The translations under genes were made by a program, and so were the position numbers. A stretch of 64,000 nucleotides of DNA, taken from Amycolatopsis keratiniphila subsp. keratiniphila. GTDB taxonomy: Bacteria > Actinomycetota > Actinomycetes > Mycobacteriales > Pseudonocardiaceae. The DNA is taken from positions 223,917 to 287,916 of the forward strand of contig NZ_LQMT02000013.1 of assembly GCF_001620365.2 (NCBI RefSeq), given 5' to 3'. The notes under the pieces are model-generated. The model ran no database searches, was not told where the DNA came from, and saw nothing but the letters and a program-made list of their open reading frames with translations. Shown here one piece after another: positions 8,413-17,568 of the stretch. Positions within the stretch are counted from its first letter, which is position 1. Each line of letters begins with the position of its first letter.

Positions 8413-11154
8413 GTGAGCCCGAGTGAGAACACGACCGTTGCCAACGCCACACCCGCCACCGCACAGGCCGAGCGGCCCAAACTGCTGCTGATCGACGGCC
8501 ATTCGATGGCGTATCGCGCCTTCTTCGCGCTGCCCGCGGAGAACTTCAAGACGAAGACCGGGCAGACGACGAACGCCGTCTTCGGGTTCACCTCGATGCT
8601 CATCAACCTGCTGCGCGACGAGGCACCGACCCATCTCGCGGTGGCGTTCGACCTTTCGCGCAAGACGTTCCGGTCGGAGACGTACGCGGAGTACAAGGCC
8701 AACCGCAGCAGCACCCCGGACGAGTTCAAGGGCCAGGTCGGGCTGGTCGAGGACGTGCTCAAGGTCCTCGGCATCCCGGCGCTGACCAAGGAGAACTACG
8801 AAGCCGACGACATCATCGCCACGCTCACGACACAGGCGACCGCCGAAGGTTTCGACGTCCTGATCTGTACGGGCGACCGTGACGCGCTCCAGCTGGTGAC
8901 CGACCAGGTCACCGTGCTGTACCCGAAGCGCGGCGTGTCCGAGATGACCAGGTTCACCCCGGAGGCGGTCGAGGAGAAGTACGGCCTCACGCCGGCGCAG
9001 TACCCGGACTTCGCCGCGTTGCGTGGCGACCCTTCGGACAACCTGCCGAGCATCCCCGGCGTGGGGGAGAAGACGGCCGCGAAGTGGATCAGGCAGTTCG
9101 GCTCGTTCAACGAGCTGGTCGACCGGGTCGACGAGGTCAAGGGCAAGGTCGGCGACGCGCTGCGCGAGCACCTCGGCGCGGTGATGCTGAACAGGCAGCT
9201 CACCGAGCTGATCCGTGACGTCGAGCTGGAGCTCGGCCCGACCATGCTCGAGCTGCGCCCGTGGGACCGCGAGGCCGTGCACGCGTTGTTCGACGAGCTG
9301 GAGTTCCGCGTTCTGCGGGACCGGCTCTTCGCCACCTTGCAAAGCGCCGAGCCCGAGGCCGAGGAGGGTTTCGAGGTCAGCGGGTCGAAGCTCGCGCCGG
9401 GTGCCCTCCCGGAATGGCTGTCCGCGCACACCGGCACGGACAAACCGGTCGGCCTGGCGTTCCGCACCACCGGTGCGTCGGTCCGCTCGGACCTGAAGGC
9501 CATCACCTTCGCGGCCGCGGACGGCGAAGGCGCGTACGTCGACGTCACCACGATGGACGCCGAGGACGACAAGGCGCTCACGGCCTGGCTCGCCGACGAG
9601 AAGATCCAGAAGATCGGCCACGAGCTCAAGGTCCCCCTGCACGCCGTCAAGGCCCGCGGCTGGACGTTCGCCGGGCTCGTCATGGACACCGCGCTCGCGG
9701 CGTACCTGGTCCGTCCTGGCCAGCGCACCTTCGAGCTCGACGATCTCGTCCTGCGGTACCTGCACCGTGAGCTGCGGTCCGAGGCCGACACCGGGGACGG
9801 GCAGCTTTCGCTGCTCGACGGCGGCGCCGAGGACATGGAGCAGAAGGAGATCCAGGCCGAGCTTGTCAAGGCCCGCGCGGTCGCCGAGCTCGCCGGCGCG
9901 CTGACCAAGGAGCTCGAAGAACTGGGCGGCGCGCAGCTGCTCGCCGAGCTCGAACTGCCGCTGCTGCAGGTGATCACCGGGCTCGAAGCGGCGGGTATCG
10001 CGGTCGACATCGAGCACCTGACCGATCTGGAAGCGCATTACCTCAGCCGGGTGACGCAGGCCGCGGAGGAGGCGTACGCGGTCATCGGCAAGCAGGTCAA
10101 CCTCGGTTCGCCGAAGCAACTGCAGGTCATCCTGTTCGACGAGCTCGGCATGCCTAAGACCAAGCGCACCAAGACCGGCTACACCACCGACGCCGAGGCG
10201 CTGCAGAGCCTGTTCGAGAAGACCGAGCACCCGTTCCTGCAGCATCTGCTGGAGCACCGGGACGCGACCCGTCTGCGCACCACGGTCGAGGGCCTGATCA
10301 AGTCGGTCGCCGACGACGGCCGCATCCACACCACGCTGCTGCAGACGATCGCCGCCACCGGACGGCTCTCGTCGGTCGACCCGAACCTCCAGAACATCCC
10401 GATCCGCACCGAAGAGGGCCGCCGCATCCGCGACGCGTTCGTCGTCGGCGACGGGTACGCCGAGCTGATGACGGCGGACTACAGCCAGATCGAAATGCGG
10501 ATCATGGCGCACCTTTCGCAGGACGAGGGCCTGATCCAGGCCTTCAACAGCGGCGAGGATCTGCACACTTTCGTGGCGTCGCGCGCGTTCTCGCTGCCGC
10601 CGGAGGAGATCACGCCGGAGCTGCGGTTCCGGGTCAAGGCGATGTCGTACGGCCTGGCGTACGGGCTTTCGGCGTACGGCCTTTCGCAGCAGCTGCGGAT
10701 CTCGACCGAAGAGGCCAAGGAACAGATGGAGGCGTACTTCTCCCGGTTCGGCGGCGTGCGCGATTACCTCCATTCGGTCGTGGGCGACGCGGCGAAGGTC
10801 GGCTACACCGAGACGATCTTCGGCCGCCGCCGTTATCTGCCCGATCTCAACAGCGACAACCGGCAGCGCCGCGAAATGGCCGAGCGGATGGCGCTCAACG
10901 CGCCCATCCAGGGCAGCGCGGCCGACATCATCAAGGTCGCCATGCTCAACGTGCACAAGGCGCTGACCGAGGCGAAGCTGAAGAGCCGCGTGCTGCTGCA
11001 GGTCCACGACGAGCTCGTCCTCGAGGTCGCCGATGGCGAGCGCGAGCAGCTGGAAGCGTTGGTGCGTCAGGGAATGGGGTCGGCGTACGAGCTGGCCGTC
11101 CCGCTTGAGGTCTCCGTGGGATACGGACGGTCTTGGAACGACGCCGCGCATTAG
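8413..11154 (+). CDS. polA: DNA polymerase I
   Basis: This 913-residue polymerase fills gaps in repair and removes primers from Okazaki fragments. The 5'-nuclease domain covers about residues 20-310 (early LLLIDGHSMAYRAFFA; later GDPSDNLPSIPGVGEKTA). A middle 3'-5'-exonuclease-like domain follows, but where the active family has the first D-x-E pair this one reads VGLAFRTTG, so proofreading is probably lost, as in other actinobacterial PolA proteins. The polymerase domain holds motif A (DYSQIEMR, near residue 690), motif B (RFRVKAMSYG) and motif C (VHDEL, near 864). GTG 8413 is the start; the open frame continues further upstream without a plausible site. Confidence 0.97.
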   Translation: MSPSENTTVANATPATAQAERPKLLLIDGHSMAYRAFFALPAENFKTKTGQTTNAVFGFTSMLINLLRDEAPTHLAVAFDLSRKTFRSETYAEYKANRSSTPDEFKGQVGLVEDVLKVLGIPALTKENYEADDIIATLTTQATAEGFDVLICTGDRDALQLVTDQVTVLYPKRGVSEMTRFTPEAVEEKYGLTPAQYPDFAALRGDPSDNLPSIPGVGEKTAAKWIRQFGSFNELVDRVDEVKGKVGDALREHLGAVMLNRQLTELIRDVELELGPTMLELRPWDREAVHALFDELEFRVLRDRLFATLQSAEPEAEEGFEVSGSKLAPGALPEWLSAHTGTDKPVGLAFRTTGASVRSDLKAITFAAADGEGAYVDVTTMDAEDDKALTAWLADEKIQKIGHELKVPLHAVKARGWTFAGLVMDTALAAYLVRPGQRTFELDDLVLRYLHRELRSEADTGDGQLSLLDGGAEDMEQKEIQAELVKARAVAELAGALTKELEELGGAQLLAELELPLLQVITGLEAAGIAVDIEHLTDLEAHYLSRVTQAAEEAYAVIGKQVNLGSPKQLQVILFDELGMPKTKRTKTGYTTDAEALQSLFEKTEHPFLQHLLEHRDATRLRTTVEGLIKSVADDGRIHTTLLQTIAATGRLSSVDPNLQNIPIRTEEGRRIRDAFVVGDGYAELMTADYSQIEMRIMAHLSQDEGLIQAFNSGEDLHTFVASRAFSLPPEEITPELRFRVKAMSYGLAYGLSAYGLSQQLRISTEEAKEQMEAYFSRFGGVRDYLHSVVGDAAKVGYTETIFGRRRYLPDLNSDNRQRREMAERMALNAPIQGSAADIIKVAMLNVHKALTEAKLKSRVLLQVHDELVLEVADGEREQLEALVRQGMGSAYELAVPLEVSVGYGRSWNDAAH

Positions 11155-11158
11155 GCCT

Positions 11159-11200
11159 CGTGAGTGGTAATGACGGTTCTGACCGTCATTACCACTCACG
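11159..11200. repeat. Perfect 19-bp inverted repeat between polA and the protease gene
   Basis: Arms CGTGAGTGGTAATGACGGT (11159-11177) and its exact complement (11182-11200) flank a TCTG loop, 4 bp past the polA stop. It may end polA transcription. It also stops 5 bp short of the likely -10 of the downstream operon, so it covers the -35 position. Confidence 0.88.
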
Positions 11201-11205
11201 ATCGG

Positions 11206-11211
11206 TAGGGT
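11206..11211 (+). promoter_or_regulatory. Candidate -10 box of the protease-kinase operon
   Basis: TAGGGT lies exactly 7 nt before the GTG at 11219 with no Shine-Dalgarno sequence between, consistent with a leaderless mRNA. The -35 position falls inside the 19-bp palindrome. Confidence 0.5.
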
Positions 11212-11218
11212 CTTCCGC

Positions 11219-12823
11219 GTGACTTCCGAGCGCAGACGCTGGCGGGTGCGGCTGCGCGATCATCGTGGGCGGATCCTGGGCGCCGGGACCATGCTCGACA
11301 GCGAACATCTCCTCACCTGCGCTCACGTGATCGAAGACCAAGACGGTGTCACGGTGGATTTCGTGGCGCTTCCCGGTGTGGAGCCCGGAATCGCCACGAT
11401 CGTCGCGCAGGCGGCGCCCATCGGCGACGACGGCGGGGACATCGCGCTGCTCCGGTTGCGTGACCCCGAGGAACAGATCGTCGGCGCCCCGCTTCACCGG
11501 ACCGCCCTCGAAGACGACCAGCGTGTCCGGGCCTACGGCTTCCCGTGCGGTTCGGACGGCATGTGGTCGCTCGCGACCGTCGTCGGCGACGGCGGGCACG
11601 GACTCGAACGCGTCCAGTTGCACCGCGATCCCGACGCCGAGCCGATCACCCACGGCTTCAGCGGATCCGCGGTGATCGCGGACAAGACCGGCCACGTCGT
11701 CGGCATGGTCGCGACCCGGTACGCGACCGAGGCCGCCCGCGTCTCCTGGATGATTCCCGTCGAGACCATGCTCGGCTACCTGCCGGAACTGCGCCGCTGG
11801 GCCGAAGGCAGCCCCGCGATCGACCCGAGTTTCGTGCGGTACCCGGAGCCGCCCGCGCTCGATCCGCGGTTCGCGCGCGAATTCGCCCGATGGCTCGGCG
11901 GGCACGGCCGGGCCGACGTCCGGGTGATCATCATGGGGCAGGACGATTCCGCCGTCGCCGGCTCGTTGCGGCGCGCCGTCGTCCTCGCCGACCGCGAACG
12001 CGGCGCGGGCCGGACCGACACGGGGCCGACGGTGCCGCCGGTGGGCAGTGTCGCGCTCGCCGTGGACGCGATCGGCAAGACCGCCGACGAGGTACGCCGC
12101 CGTATCTCCGACCGGCTCGACGTCGCCGCGGATTCGCCCGCCGGCCGTCACGGCTCCGGCCGCACCGTGGTCGTCTACGGGATCGACGAAGCTGCCGAAC
12201 CCGACGAACTCGTCGGCGACGTGCTCGTGCCGCTGGCCCAGCGCGCGCACGAACTCGGGCTGCGGCTCGCGCTGGCGTTCCGCGAGGCGACCTCACCGGG
12301 GGTGAGCGTGGTCAGGTCGAGTACGGACGTGCTGCCCGCGGACGAGGACGACATCGAGGGCCGGTTCGCCCTCCTGGAAACCCGGTTGGGTGAACTCGCC
12401 AAGCTGGAGAAGAACAACGCGAGCGACTCACCCCGCTTCTCCGACGTCCCGCACGTTCATCCGAAGGAGCGGCGGCTGCGGGGCGCGTTGACGCAACTGC
12501 GTTCGGCGGAGCGGGGCGAAGACACGGATTGGGTGAAACGACAGCTTCCGGTCTGTGAGCGCGCCGTGGCCAAAACCCTCGATCGCGCTCGCGACCTTCG
12601 CCGTCTTCTCGACGAGAACCTCGCCCGGCGCGCGGAACTGCGCGCCCGGCTCGACGCGTACGGGGAAATGGCCCGTAACAGCGGGCTCGTCGAAGACGTC
12701 GAACTGGATGCCGCCTACGCCCCCGCCTGGCGGATGCTCTTCGAAGGACCGTGCGACCTGACGGCCGCGGCGGCCGCCGTCGAGCGGTACGCGGACACCG
12801 TACGGAAACGGATCGACGGATGA
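11219..12823 (+). CDS. Trypsin-like serine protease fused to a degenerate STAND-like module
   Basis: This 534-residue protein has no signal peptide and is probably cytoplasmic. Residues 1-195 are a trypsin-like domain with His36 (TCAHVI), Asp74 (GGDIALL) and Ser148 (GFSGSAV), so the triad is intact. The central part, about 200-375, has the layout of STAND-type NTPases that often follow such proteases: a DAIGKTADEV segment and a Walker-B-like VVVYGIDEA with Asp323-Glu324. Where the P-loop should be it reads VIIMGQDDSAVAG, without the Gly-rich GK[ST], so nucleotide binding is doubtful. Residues 400-534 are helical. The gene overlaps the kinase gene by 4 bp (ATGA). Its role is inferred as regulated proteolysis or scaffolding for the kinase module. 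Confidence 0.8.
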   Translation: MTSERRRWRVRLRDHRGRILGAGTMLDSEHLLTCAHVIEDQDGVTVDFVALPGVEPGIATIVAQAAPIGDDGGDIALLRLRDPEEQIVGAPLHRTALEDDQRVRAYGFPCGSDGMWSLATVVGDGGHGLERVQLHRDPDAEPITHGFSGSAVIADKTGHVVGMVATRYATEAARVSWMIPVETMLGYLPELRRWAEGSPAIDPSFVRYPEPPALDPRFAREFARWLGGHGRADVRVIIMGQDDSAVAGSLRRAVVLADRERGAGRTDTGPTVPPVGSVALAVDAIGKTADEVRRRISDRLDVAADSPAGRHGSGRTVVVYGIDEAAEPDELVGDVLVPLAQRAHELGLRLALAFREATSPGVSVVRSSTDVLPADEDDIEGRFALLETRLGELAKLEKNNASDSPRFSDVPHVHPKERRLRGALTQLRSAERGEDTDWVKRQLPVCERAVAKTLDRARDLRRLLDENLARRAELRARLDAYGEMARNSGLVEDVELDAAYAPAWRMLFEGPCDLTAAAAAVERYADTVRKRIDG

Positions 12824-15057
12824 CGGCCTGCGGACAGGACGGCTGCCCCGGTGTGCTCGGCAAGACCGGCTTCTGCAGGATCTGCGGATTGCCGCCCGGG
12901 ACACCGGAAGTGCCGCGGGAGAAACCCACCCTGGTGATCCCCGGCCCCGGTGAGCTGCCGACCAGGATCACCAGCACGATGGTCACCCGTTCCCAGCAGC
13001 TCGCGGGCCACACCGGCACGGACGACCGGGTCCCGCTGCCGGTCGTCGAACTCCCGGACGTCGCGGGCCGCCTGCTCACCGAGCCGCATGTCCCGGAGGA
13101 GGAACGGTTCTGCGGCAAGCACGGGTGCACGGCCACCCCGGTCGGCCGCTCGATCGGTGGCGGGCCCGCGCCCGCCGAGGGGTTCTGCCCGGTCTGCCGG
13201 ACGCCGTTCTCCTTCTCACCCAAGCTCGCGGCGGGCGACGTGGTCGACGGCCGCTACCACGTGCTCGGCTGTGTCGCGCGCGGCGGGCTCGGGTTCGTCT
13301 ATCTGGCAACGGATTCCGGGCTCGGCGACCGGTACGTCGCGCTCAAGGGCCTGATCAACACGAACAACACCGCCGCCGTCCGGATCGCCGAGACCGAGAG
13401 CCAGGTGCTCACCGCGCTGGATCATCCGAACATCGTGCGGATCCTCGACGTGGTGGAGCACGACGACTTCCGGTACATCGTGATGGAATTCGTCGACGGC
13501 CTTTCCCTGCGGGAGGTCAAGAACCGCGGCCGGGCCGGGCTGGACTCCAGCGAGGGACGGCTGCTGGTCGAGCACGTGGTGGCGTACGGGCGCGAGATCC
13601 TGACCGCGCTCGACTACCTGCACGGCGAGGGCCTGCTGTACTGCGACATGAAGCCGGACAACGTGATCCACGGCGAGAAGCGGATCAAGCTCATCGATTT
13701 CGGCGCCATCCGCAAGATCGACGACGACGAAAGCCCGATCGTCGGCACCGAGCACTATCAGGTGACCCCGCGGGAACGGGCGACCCACGGCCTCACCGTC
13801 CGCTCCGACATCCACACCGTCGGCGTGACCTTGCGGGAACTCTTCCAGGCCAGCGACGGCTGGTCGGTCACCACCGACGCGCGCGGCGTGCGGTTCGGCA
13901 TCGAATCGTTCCTCCGCGTCCTCGACCGGGCGACCGCGCCGTTCGAACAGCGGTTCGCGACCGCACGCGAAATGCTGGTGCAGCTCGATGGCGTGCTCGG
14001 CGAGATCCTTTCCTTGCGGGACAAGCAGTCCCGGCCCGGCGCGTCGACGTTGTTCGCCGAAGGGGCGGTGCTGCTCGACGCGGGACTCGGCCAGGCACCG
14101 CCGCTCGAGCACTGGACGCGGGGCACGGCCGTCTCGCTCGGCGCGCGGCCGTCCGCCGAGGAGATCGCCCTCGGGCTGCCGGTGCCGCGGGAGGATCCGG
14201 ACGACGCACAGGCGAACTTCCTCCGCGCCGTCCGCGCACCCGACGCTGCGCGGTTGCTGAAGAAGCTCGACAAGGTGCCCGGTTCGCCGGAGGTCGGCTT
14301 CCGCCGGTGCCGGGCGCATTTGGAACTCGGTGCAGTCATCGAAGGCACGCTGGCGGTGGCGGAGGCCGAGCGGCTGCTCGGGGAACGCGCCGCCCACGAC
14401 TGGCGGGTGGCGTGGCACCGGGGCCTGCTCGCGCTCGGCGAGGGCGACTTCGCCGCGGCCAAGGAGAAGTTCACCGCCGTGTACCGCGACATCCCCGGCG
14501 AGGAGCCGCCGAAACTCGCGCTGGGGCTCTGCGAGGAGCACCTCAACGGCGCGGCCGCCGCCGAGCGGTACTACGACGCCTTGTGGGTGCGGGACCGGGC
14601 GCAGGTGAGCGCGGCGTTCGGGCTCGCGCGGGTCCGCCTGTCCAGGGGCGACCGTGCGGCCGCCGTCGAGATCCTCGACCAGGTCCCGGAATTCTCGCGC
14701 TACGACGAGGCGGCGCGGATCGCCGGCGTGCGGGTGCTGTCCGCGCCGATGCCTGGGACGGGTGACCTCCCGGCGTCGGCGGAACTCGACGACGCCGTGG
14801 TCCGCCTGACCGCGTTGGACCTCGACGGCGACGCCTTCGACCGGCTCGTGACGGCGGTGCGCGAGACCGGGCTGGCGGGGGTGCTGCTCGGGCAGGACGG
14901 GATCACCGACGGGAAGATCCTGCGCGCGGACGAGACGGGTGCCCGCACCGTGCTGGACAAGTCGTACCGGCGGCTCGCCCATCACGCGCCCTCGCCGGAA
15001 GCGCACGACGTGCTGATCGATCTCGCGAACTCGGTGAGACCGGTGACGCTGGTGTGA
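12820..15057 (+). CDS. PknG-type serine/threonine protein kinase with zinc-ribbon and TPR regions
   Basis: This 745-residue protein is close in length and domain order to mycobacterial PknG. The N-terminus carries Cys pairs (C4/C9, C19/C22 and C98/C103, C123/C126) able to form rubredoxin-like metal sites. The kinase domain covers about 140-400: glycine loop ARGGLG (153-158), Lys176 in VALKG, catalytic loop YCDMKPDN with Asp276, and IDFG with Asp293. As in PknG, the usual HRD is replaced. From about residue 420 the sequence is helical and TPR-like. It is coupled to the protease gene by ATGA and is followed 10 nt later by the vWA gene. In mycobacteria PknG phosphorylates the FHA protein GarA; the target here is not in the window. 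Confidence 0.9.
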   Translation: MTACGQDGCPGVLGKTGFCRICGLPPGTPEVPREKPTLVIPGPGELPTRITSTMVTRSQQLAGHTGTDDRVPLPVVELPDVAGRLLTEPHVPEEERFCGKHGCTATPVGRSIGGGPAPAEGFCPVCRTPFSFSPKLAAGDVVDGRYHVLGCVARGGLGFVYLATDSGLGDRYVALKGLINTNNTAAVRIAETESQVLTALDHPNIVRILDVVEHDDFRYIVMEFVDGLSLREVKNRGRAGLDSSEGRLLVEHVVAYGREILTALDYLHGEGLLYCDMKPDNVIHGEKRIKLIDFGAIRKIDDDESPIVGTEHYQVTPRERATHGLTVRSDIHTVGVTLRELFQASDGWSVTTDARGVRFGIESFLRVLDRATAPFEQRFATAREMLVQLDGVLGEILSLRDKQSRPGASTLFAEGAVLLDAGLGQAPPLEHWTRGTAVSLGARPSAEEIALGLPVPREDPDDAQANFLRAVRAPDAARLLKKLDKVPGSPEVGFRRCRAHLELGAVIEGTLAVAEAERLLGERAAHDWRVAWHRGLLALGEGDFAAAKEKFTAVYRDIPGEEPPKLALGLCEEHLNGAAAAERYYDALWVRDRAQVSAAFGLARVRLSRGDRAAAVEILDQVPEFSRYDEAARIAGVRVLSAPMPGTGDLPASAELDDAVVRLTALDLDGDAFDRLVTAVRETGLAGVLLGQDGITDGKILRADETGARTVLDKSYRRLAHHAPSPEAHDVLIDLANSVRPVTLV

Positions 15058-15067
15058 AAGGGGAGCG

Positions 15068-16483
15068 ATGAGCGGGGAGCCGGGTCTGGGCCTCGAAGTG
15101 CACCAGAACAAGTTCCTGGCCGAGGGGGACCGGACGATGACCGCGATCGTCCGGGTCGTCTCCCGCGGCGGCGAGGCGGCCGTGTCCAGGACGGCCGCCG
15201 AAGTCCTGATGATCGACTGTTCCAGTTCGATGCGCTTCCCCAGCACCAAGATCGGCGAGGCCCGGCGCGCGGCCGCGGCGGCCATCGACGTCCTCCCCGA
15301 CGGCGTGCGGTTCGCCGTCATCCAGGGCACCGACCGCGCGAAGATGATCTACCCGGCCGAGGACGGTCTGGTGACCGCTTCCGACCGGACCAGGGCGGAG
15401 GCACGCGCCGCCGTCGAGCATCTCGCGGCCGTCGGCGGCACCGCGATGGGTGCCTGGCTCGCCAAGGCCCGCGACCTCTTCGACGGCGTGCCCGACGCCG
15501 TCCGCCACGCGATCCTCCTCACCGACGGCCGCAACGACTCGCAGACCAGGGCCGAGCTGATGACCGTGCTGAACAGCTGTGAAGGCCGGTTCGTCTGCGA
15601 CGCCAGGGGGATCGGCGACGGCTGGGAGCCCGCCGAACTCACCCTGATCGGCCGGGTTCTGCGCGGGAACGTCGATTCCGTCGTCGAGGACGACAAGCTC
15701 GCCGTCGATTTCCGGCAGCTGGTCGAGAGCGCGATGACGAAGGTGCTGCCCGAGGTCCGGCTGCGGATCGGCACCATGCCGTTCAGCAGGCTGCGGTCGA
15801 TCAAGCAGGTGTTCCCCGACGAGTACGACCTCACCGACCGATGCCGGGAGGTCGGCCTCCGCGAGCAGGAGCTGTCGCTCGGTTCGTTCGCGAGCGACGA
15901 GACGCGGGACTACCAGCTGATCCTGGATCTCGACCCGGACCTGGAACCCAGCCACGGACAGGACCGCCAGCTGGCGTGGACGGAACTCGTCCCGGTGCCG
16001 GGAGCCGCGGTCGAGGAGGACGCGCTGGCCATCGCGGGGCGGTGGACACGCGATCCGATCCCGCCGACGCTGATTCACCCGATGGTCTCGAAGTACGCCG
16101 CGCAGGCCGATCTCGGCGAGGCGCTGACCTCCGGCGGTGACGCCTACGCGGGAGGTGACCGGGCCGGGGCCGAACGGGACTGGGGACGCGCGGTCGCCCT
16201 GGCCACCGCCGCGGGCGACGAAGAGACCCTCGGCCGCCTTTCGGGGGTCGTGGAGATCCTCGACGCGGAGAAAGGCCTGGTGCGGCTGCGACCGGACGCG
16301 ACCCGCAGCCACGCGTTGCACGTCGTCATCCCGTCGAGGGTTTCGGAAATCGCTCTTCCGCAGGAAGATCGGCCGATGCCCGAAGGAACACCGGTCGCCT
16401 GCACCGCCTGTCCCGCGCTTTCGCCCGCCGGGGCGAACTTCTGCGTGGGTTGCGGAAGACCGTTCGGCGAGGCGGTTTCGTGA
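15068..16483 (+). CDS. vWA-domain protein with C-terminal zinc ribbon
   Basis: This 471-residue soluble protein starts 10 nt after the kinase stop, with a clear AAGGGGAG ribosome site. Residues 40-215 form a von Willebrand A domain with an intact metal site: Asp50-Ser52-Ser54 in MIDCSSSM, a Thr in GGTAMG and an Asp in LLTDGRND. A beta-rich domain follows, then a helical segment near 355-400. The C-terminus holds two CxxC pairs (CTACP and CVGCG) that should bind zinc. It carries no signal peptide, so it is probably a cytoplasmic metal-dependent adaptor binding the kinase, the protease or the membrane protein. The next gene starts within its stop codon (GTGA). Confidence 0.85.
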   Translation: MSGEPGLGLEVHQNKFLAEGDRTMTAIVRVVSRGGEAAVSRTAAEVLMIDCSSSMRFPSTKIGEARRAAAAAIDVLPDGVRFAVIQGTDRAKMIYPAEDGLVTASDRTRAEARAAVEHLAAVGGTAMGAWLAKARDLFDGVPDAVRHAILLTDGRNDSQTRAELMTVLNSCEGRFVCDARGIGDGWEPAELTLIGRVLRGNVDSVVEDDKLAVDFRQLVESAMTKVLPEVRLRIGTMPFSRLRSIKQVFPDEYDLTDRCREVGLREQELSLGSFASDETRDYQLILDLDPDLEPSHGQDRQLAWTELVPVPGAAVEEDALAIAGRWTRDPIPPTLIHPMVSKYAAQADLGEALTSGGDAYAGGDRAGAERDWGRAVALATAAGDEETLGRLSGVVEILDAEKGLVRLRPDATRSHALHVVIPSRVSEIALPQEDRPMPEGTPVACTACPALSPAGANFCVGCGRPFGEAVS

Positions 16484-17568
16484 CGGCCACGCGGGTGCGG
16501 CTGGTCCGGCTCCGCACCGCCCTGCTGGCACTCACCCTCGCGGTACTGGTGGTCTCGCTGTGGGCGTTCCAGAACGTCCAGAACACGGCGGAGACCGTCC
16601 GCGACCGCACCGCGCAGGCGGTGCTCGAAGTGACCGCCGCGCGGGCGGCGCTGGTGGCCGCCGACGCCGCCGCGATCGCGAGTTTCGCCTCCGGTGAGGC
16701 GAAACTCGCCGGGCCGGGGCAGGAGTACACGAATCAGCTGGCGCTGGCGAGCCAGAGCCTCGCGCGGGTCGCGGAGTTCAACCAGGCGGGTGAGGTGGGC
16801 GGTAACGCGCTTCAGGTGATCGAAAGCCAGGTCGCGGCCTACTCGGGCTCCATCGGACAGGCCGACGTGCACTTCCGTCAGCCGGACGCCGCCGTCCTGG
16901 GCGCGGTCGATCTCTGGCACGCCTCACGGCTGCTGCACGCTTCGGGCGGGGTCCTGGAAGAGCTGGAAATATTGCAGGGCAGGCAACGTGACGCGCTGAA
17001 CCGGCAGCTGTCGGACACCGGGATGAGTCTCGCGATGCTCCCGCTGTGGCTGCTGCCGGTGCTGGCCCTGCTGGTGCTGCTCGTTTTCACCCAGCTGTAC
17101 CTGCGGAAGCGTTTCCGGCGCGTGGCGAACGTCCCGCTGCTCGTGGCGACCGTGCTGATCGCCGCCATCGGGGTCGCCCTGGTGCTCACCCTGATCAGCC
17201 GCGAGCGGCTGGATTCGGTCGGGGAGCGGCTCGACGGTGTCGCCGCCGCGCGATCGCAGCAGATCCGGGCGGCCGACGATGCCGGTCAGCGACAGCTCGC
17301 CGAGCTGCTGACCGGGTACTGCGACGAGGAGCAAGGATGCGGGGTGACCGTCGACGAGTTCCGGGCGCGGGCGCTACGGACCACGACATTGGCGACGGAC
17401 AACACCCGGGTGGCCACCGCCGGCGCGAAGGCGGTGGCGGCCGACGCCTCCGCCGCGGCCGAATCCGGCGGACGCGAGTTCCTGATCCCGGCGGGCACCC
17501 TGCTCGCGGGCGGACTCGTCCTGCTCGGGCTGCACGCCCGGATCGACGAATACCGGTATCGACCATGA
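16480..17568 (+). CDS. Four-TM membrane protein, GlnX-like sensor/transducer
   Basis: This 362-residue protein uses GTG 16480, which overlaps the vWA stop. Hydrophobic segments are near residues 12-30, 180-203, 213-235 and 325-350. Between segments 1-2 and 3-4 lie two helical extracytoplasmic domains of about 150 and 90 residues. This tandem four-TM layout is the one described for mycobacterial GlnX, which passes ligand state from the lipoprotein GlnH to PknG. I cannot show sequence homology by eye; the parallel rests on topology and on its position between a PknG-type kinase and a binding lipoprotein. The second extracellular loop has one Cys pair (EEQGCGV plus an upstream Cys). Confidence 0.78.
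   Translation: MTATRVRLVRLRTALLALTLAVLVVSLWAFQNVQNTAETVRDRTAQAVLEVTAARAALVAADAAAIASFASGEAKLAGPGQEYTNQLALASQSLARVAEFNQAGEVGGNALQVIESQVAAYSGSIGQADVHFRQPDAAVLGAVDLWHASRLLHASGGVLEELEILQGRQRDALNRQLSDTGMSLAMLPLWLLPVLALLVLLVFTQLYLRKRFRRVANVPLLVATVLIAAIGVALVLTLISRERLDSVGERLDGVAAARSQQIRAADDAGQRQLAELLTGYCDEEQGCGVTVDEFRARALRTTTLATDNTRVATAGAKAVAADASAAAESGGREFLIPAGTLLAGGLVLLGLHARIDEYRYRP

Noticed and set aside
8386..11199. Long open frame antisense to polA
   Set aside because: It exists because of third-position GC in polA; no motif or start signal supports it.
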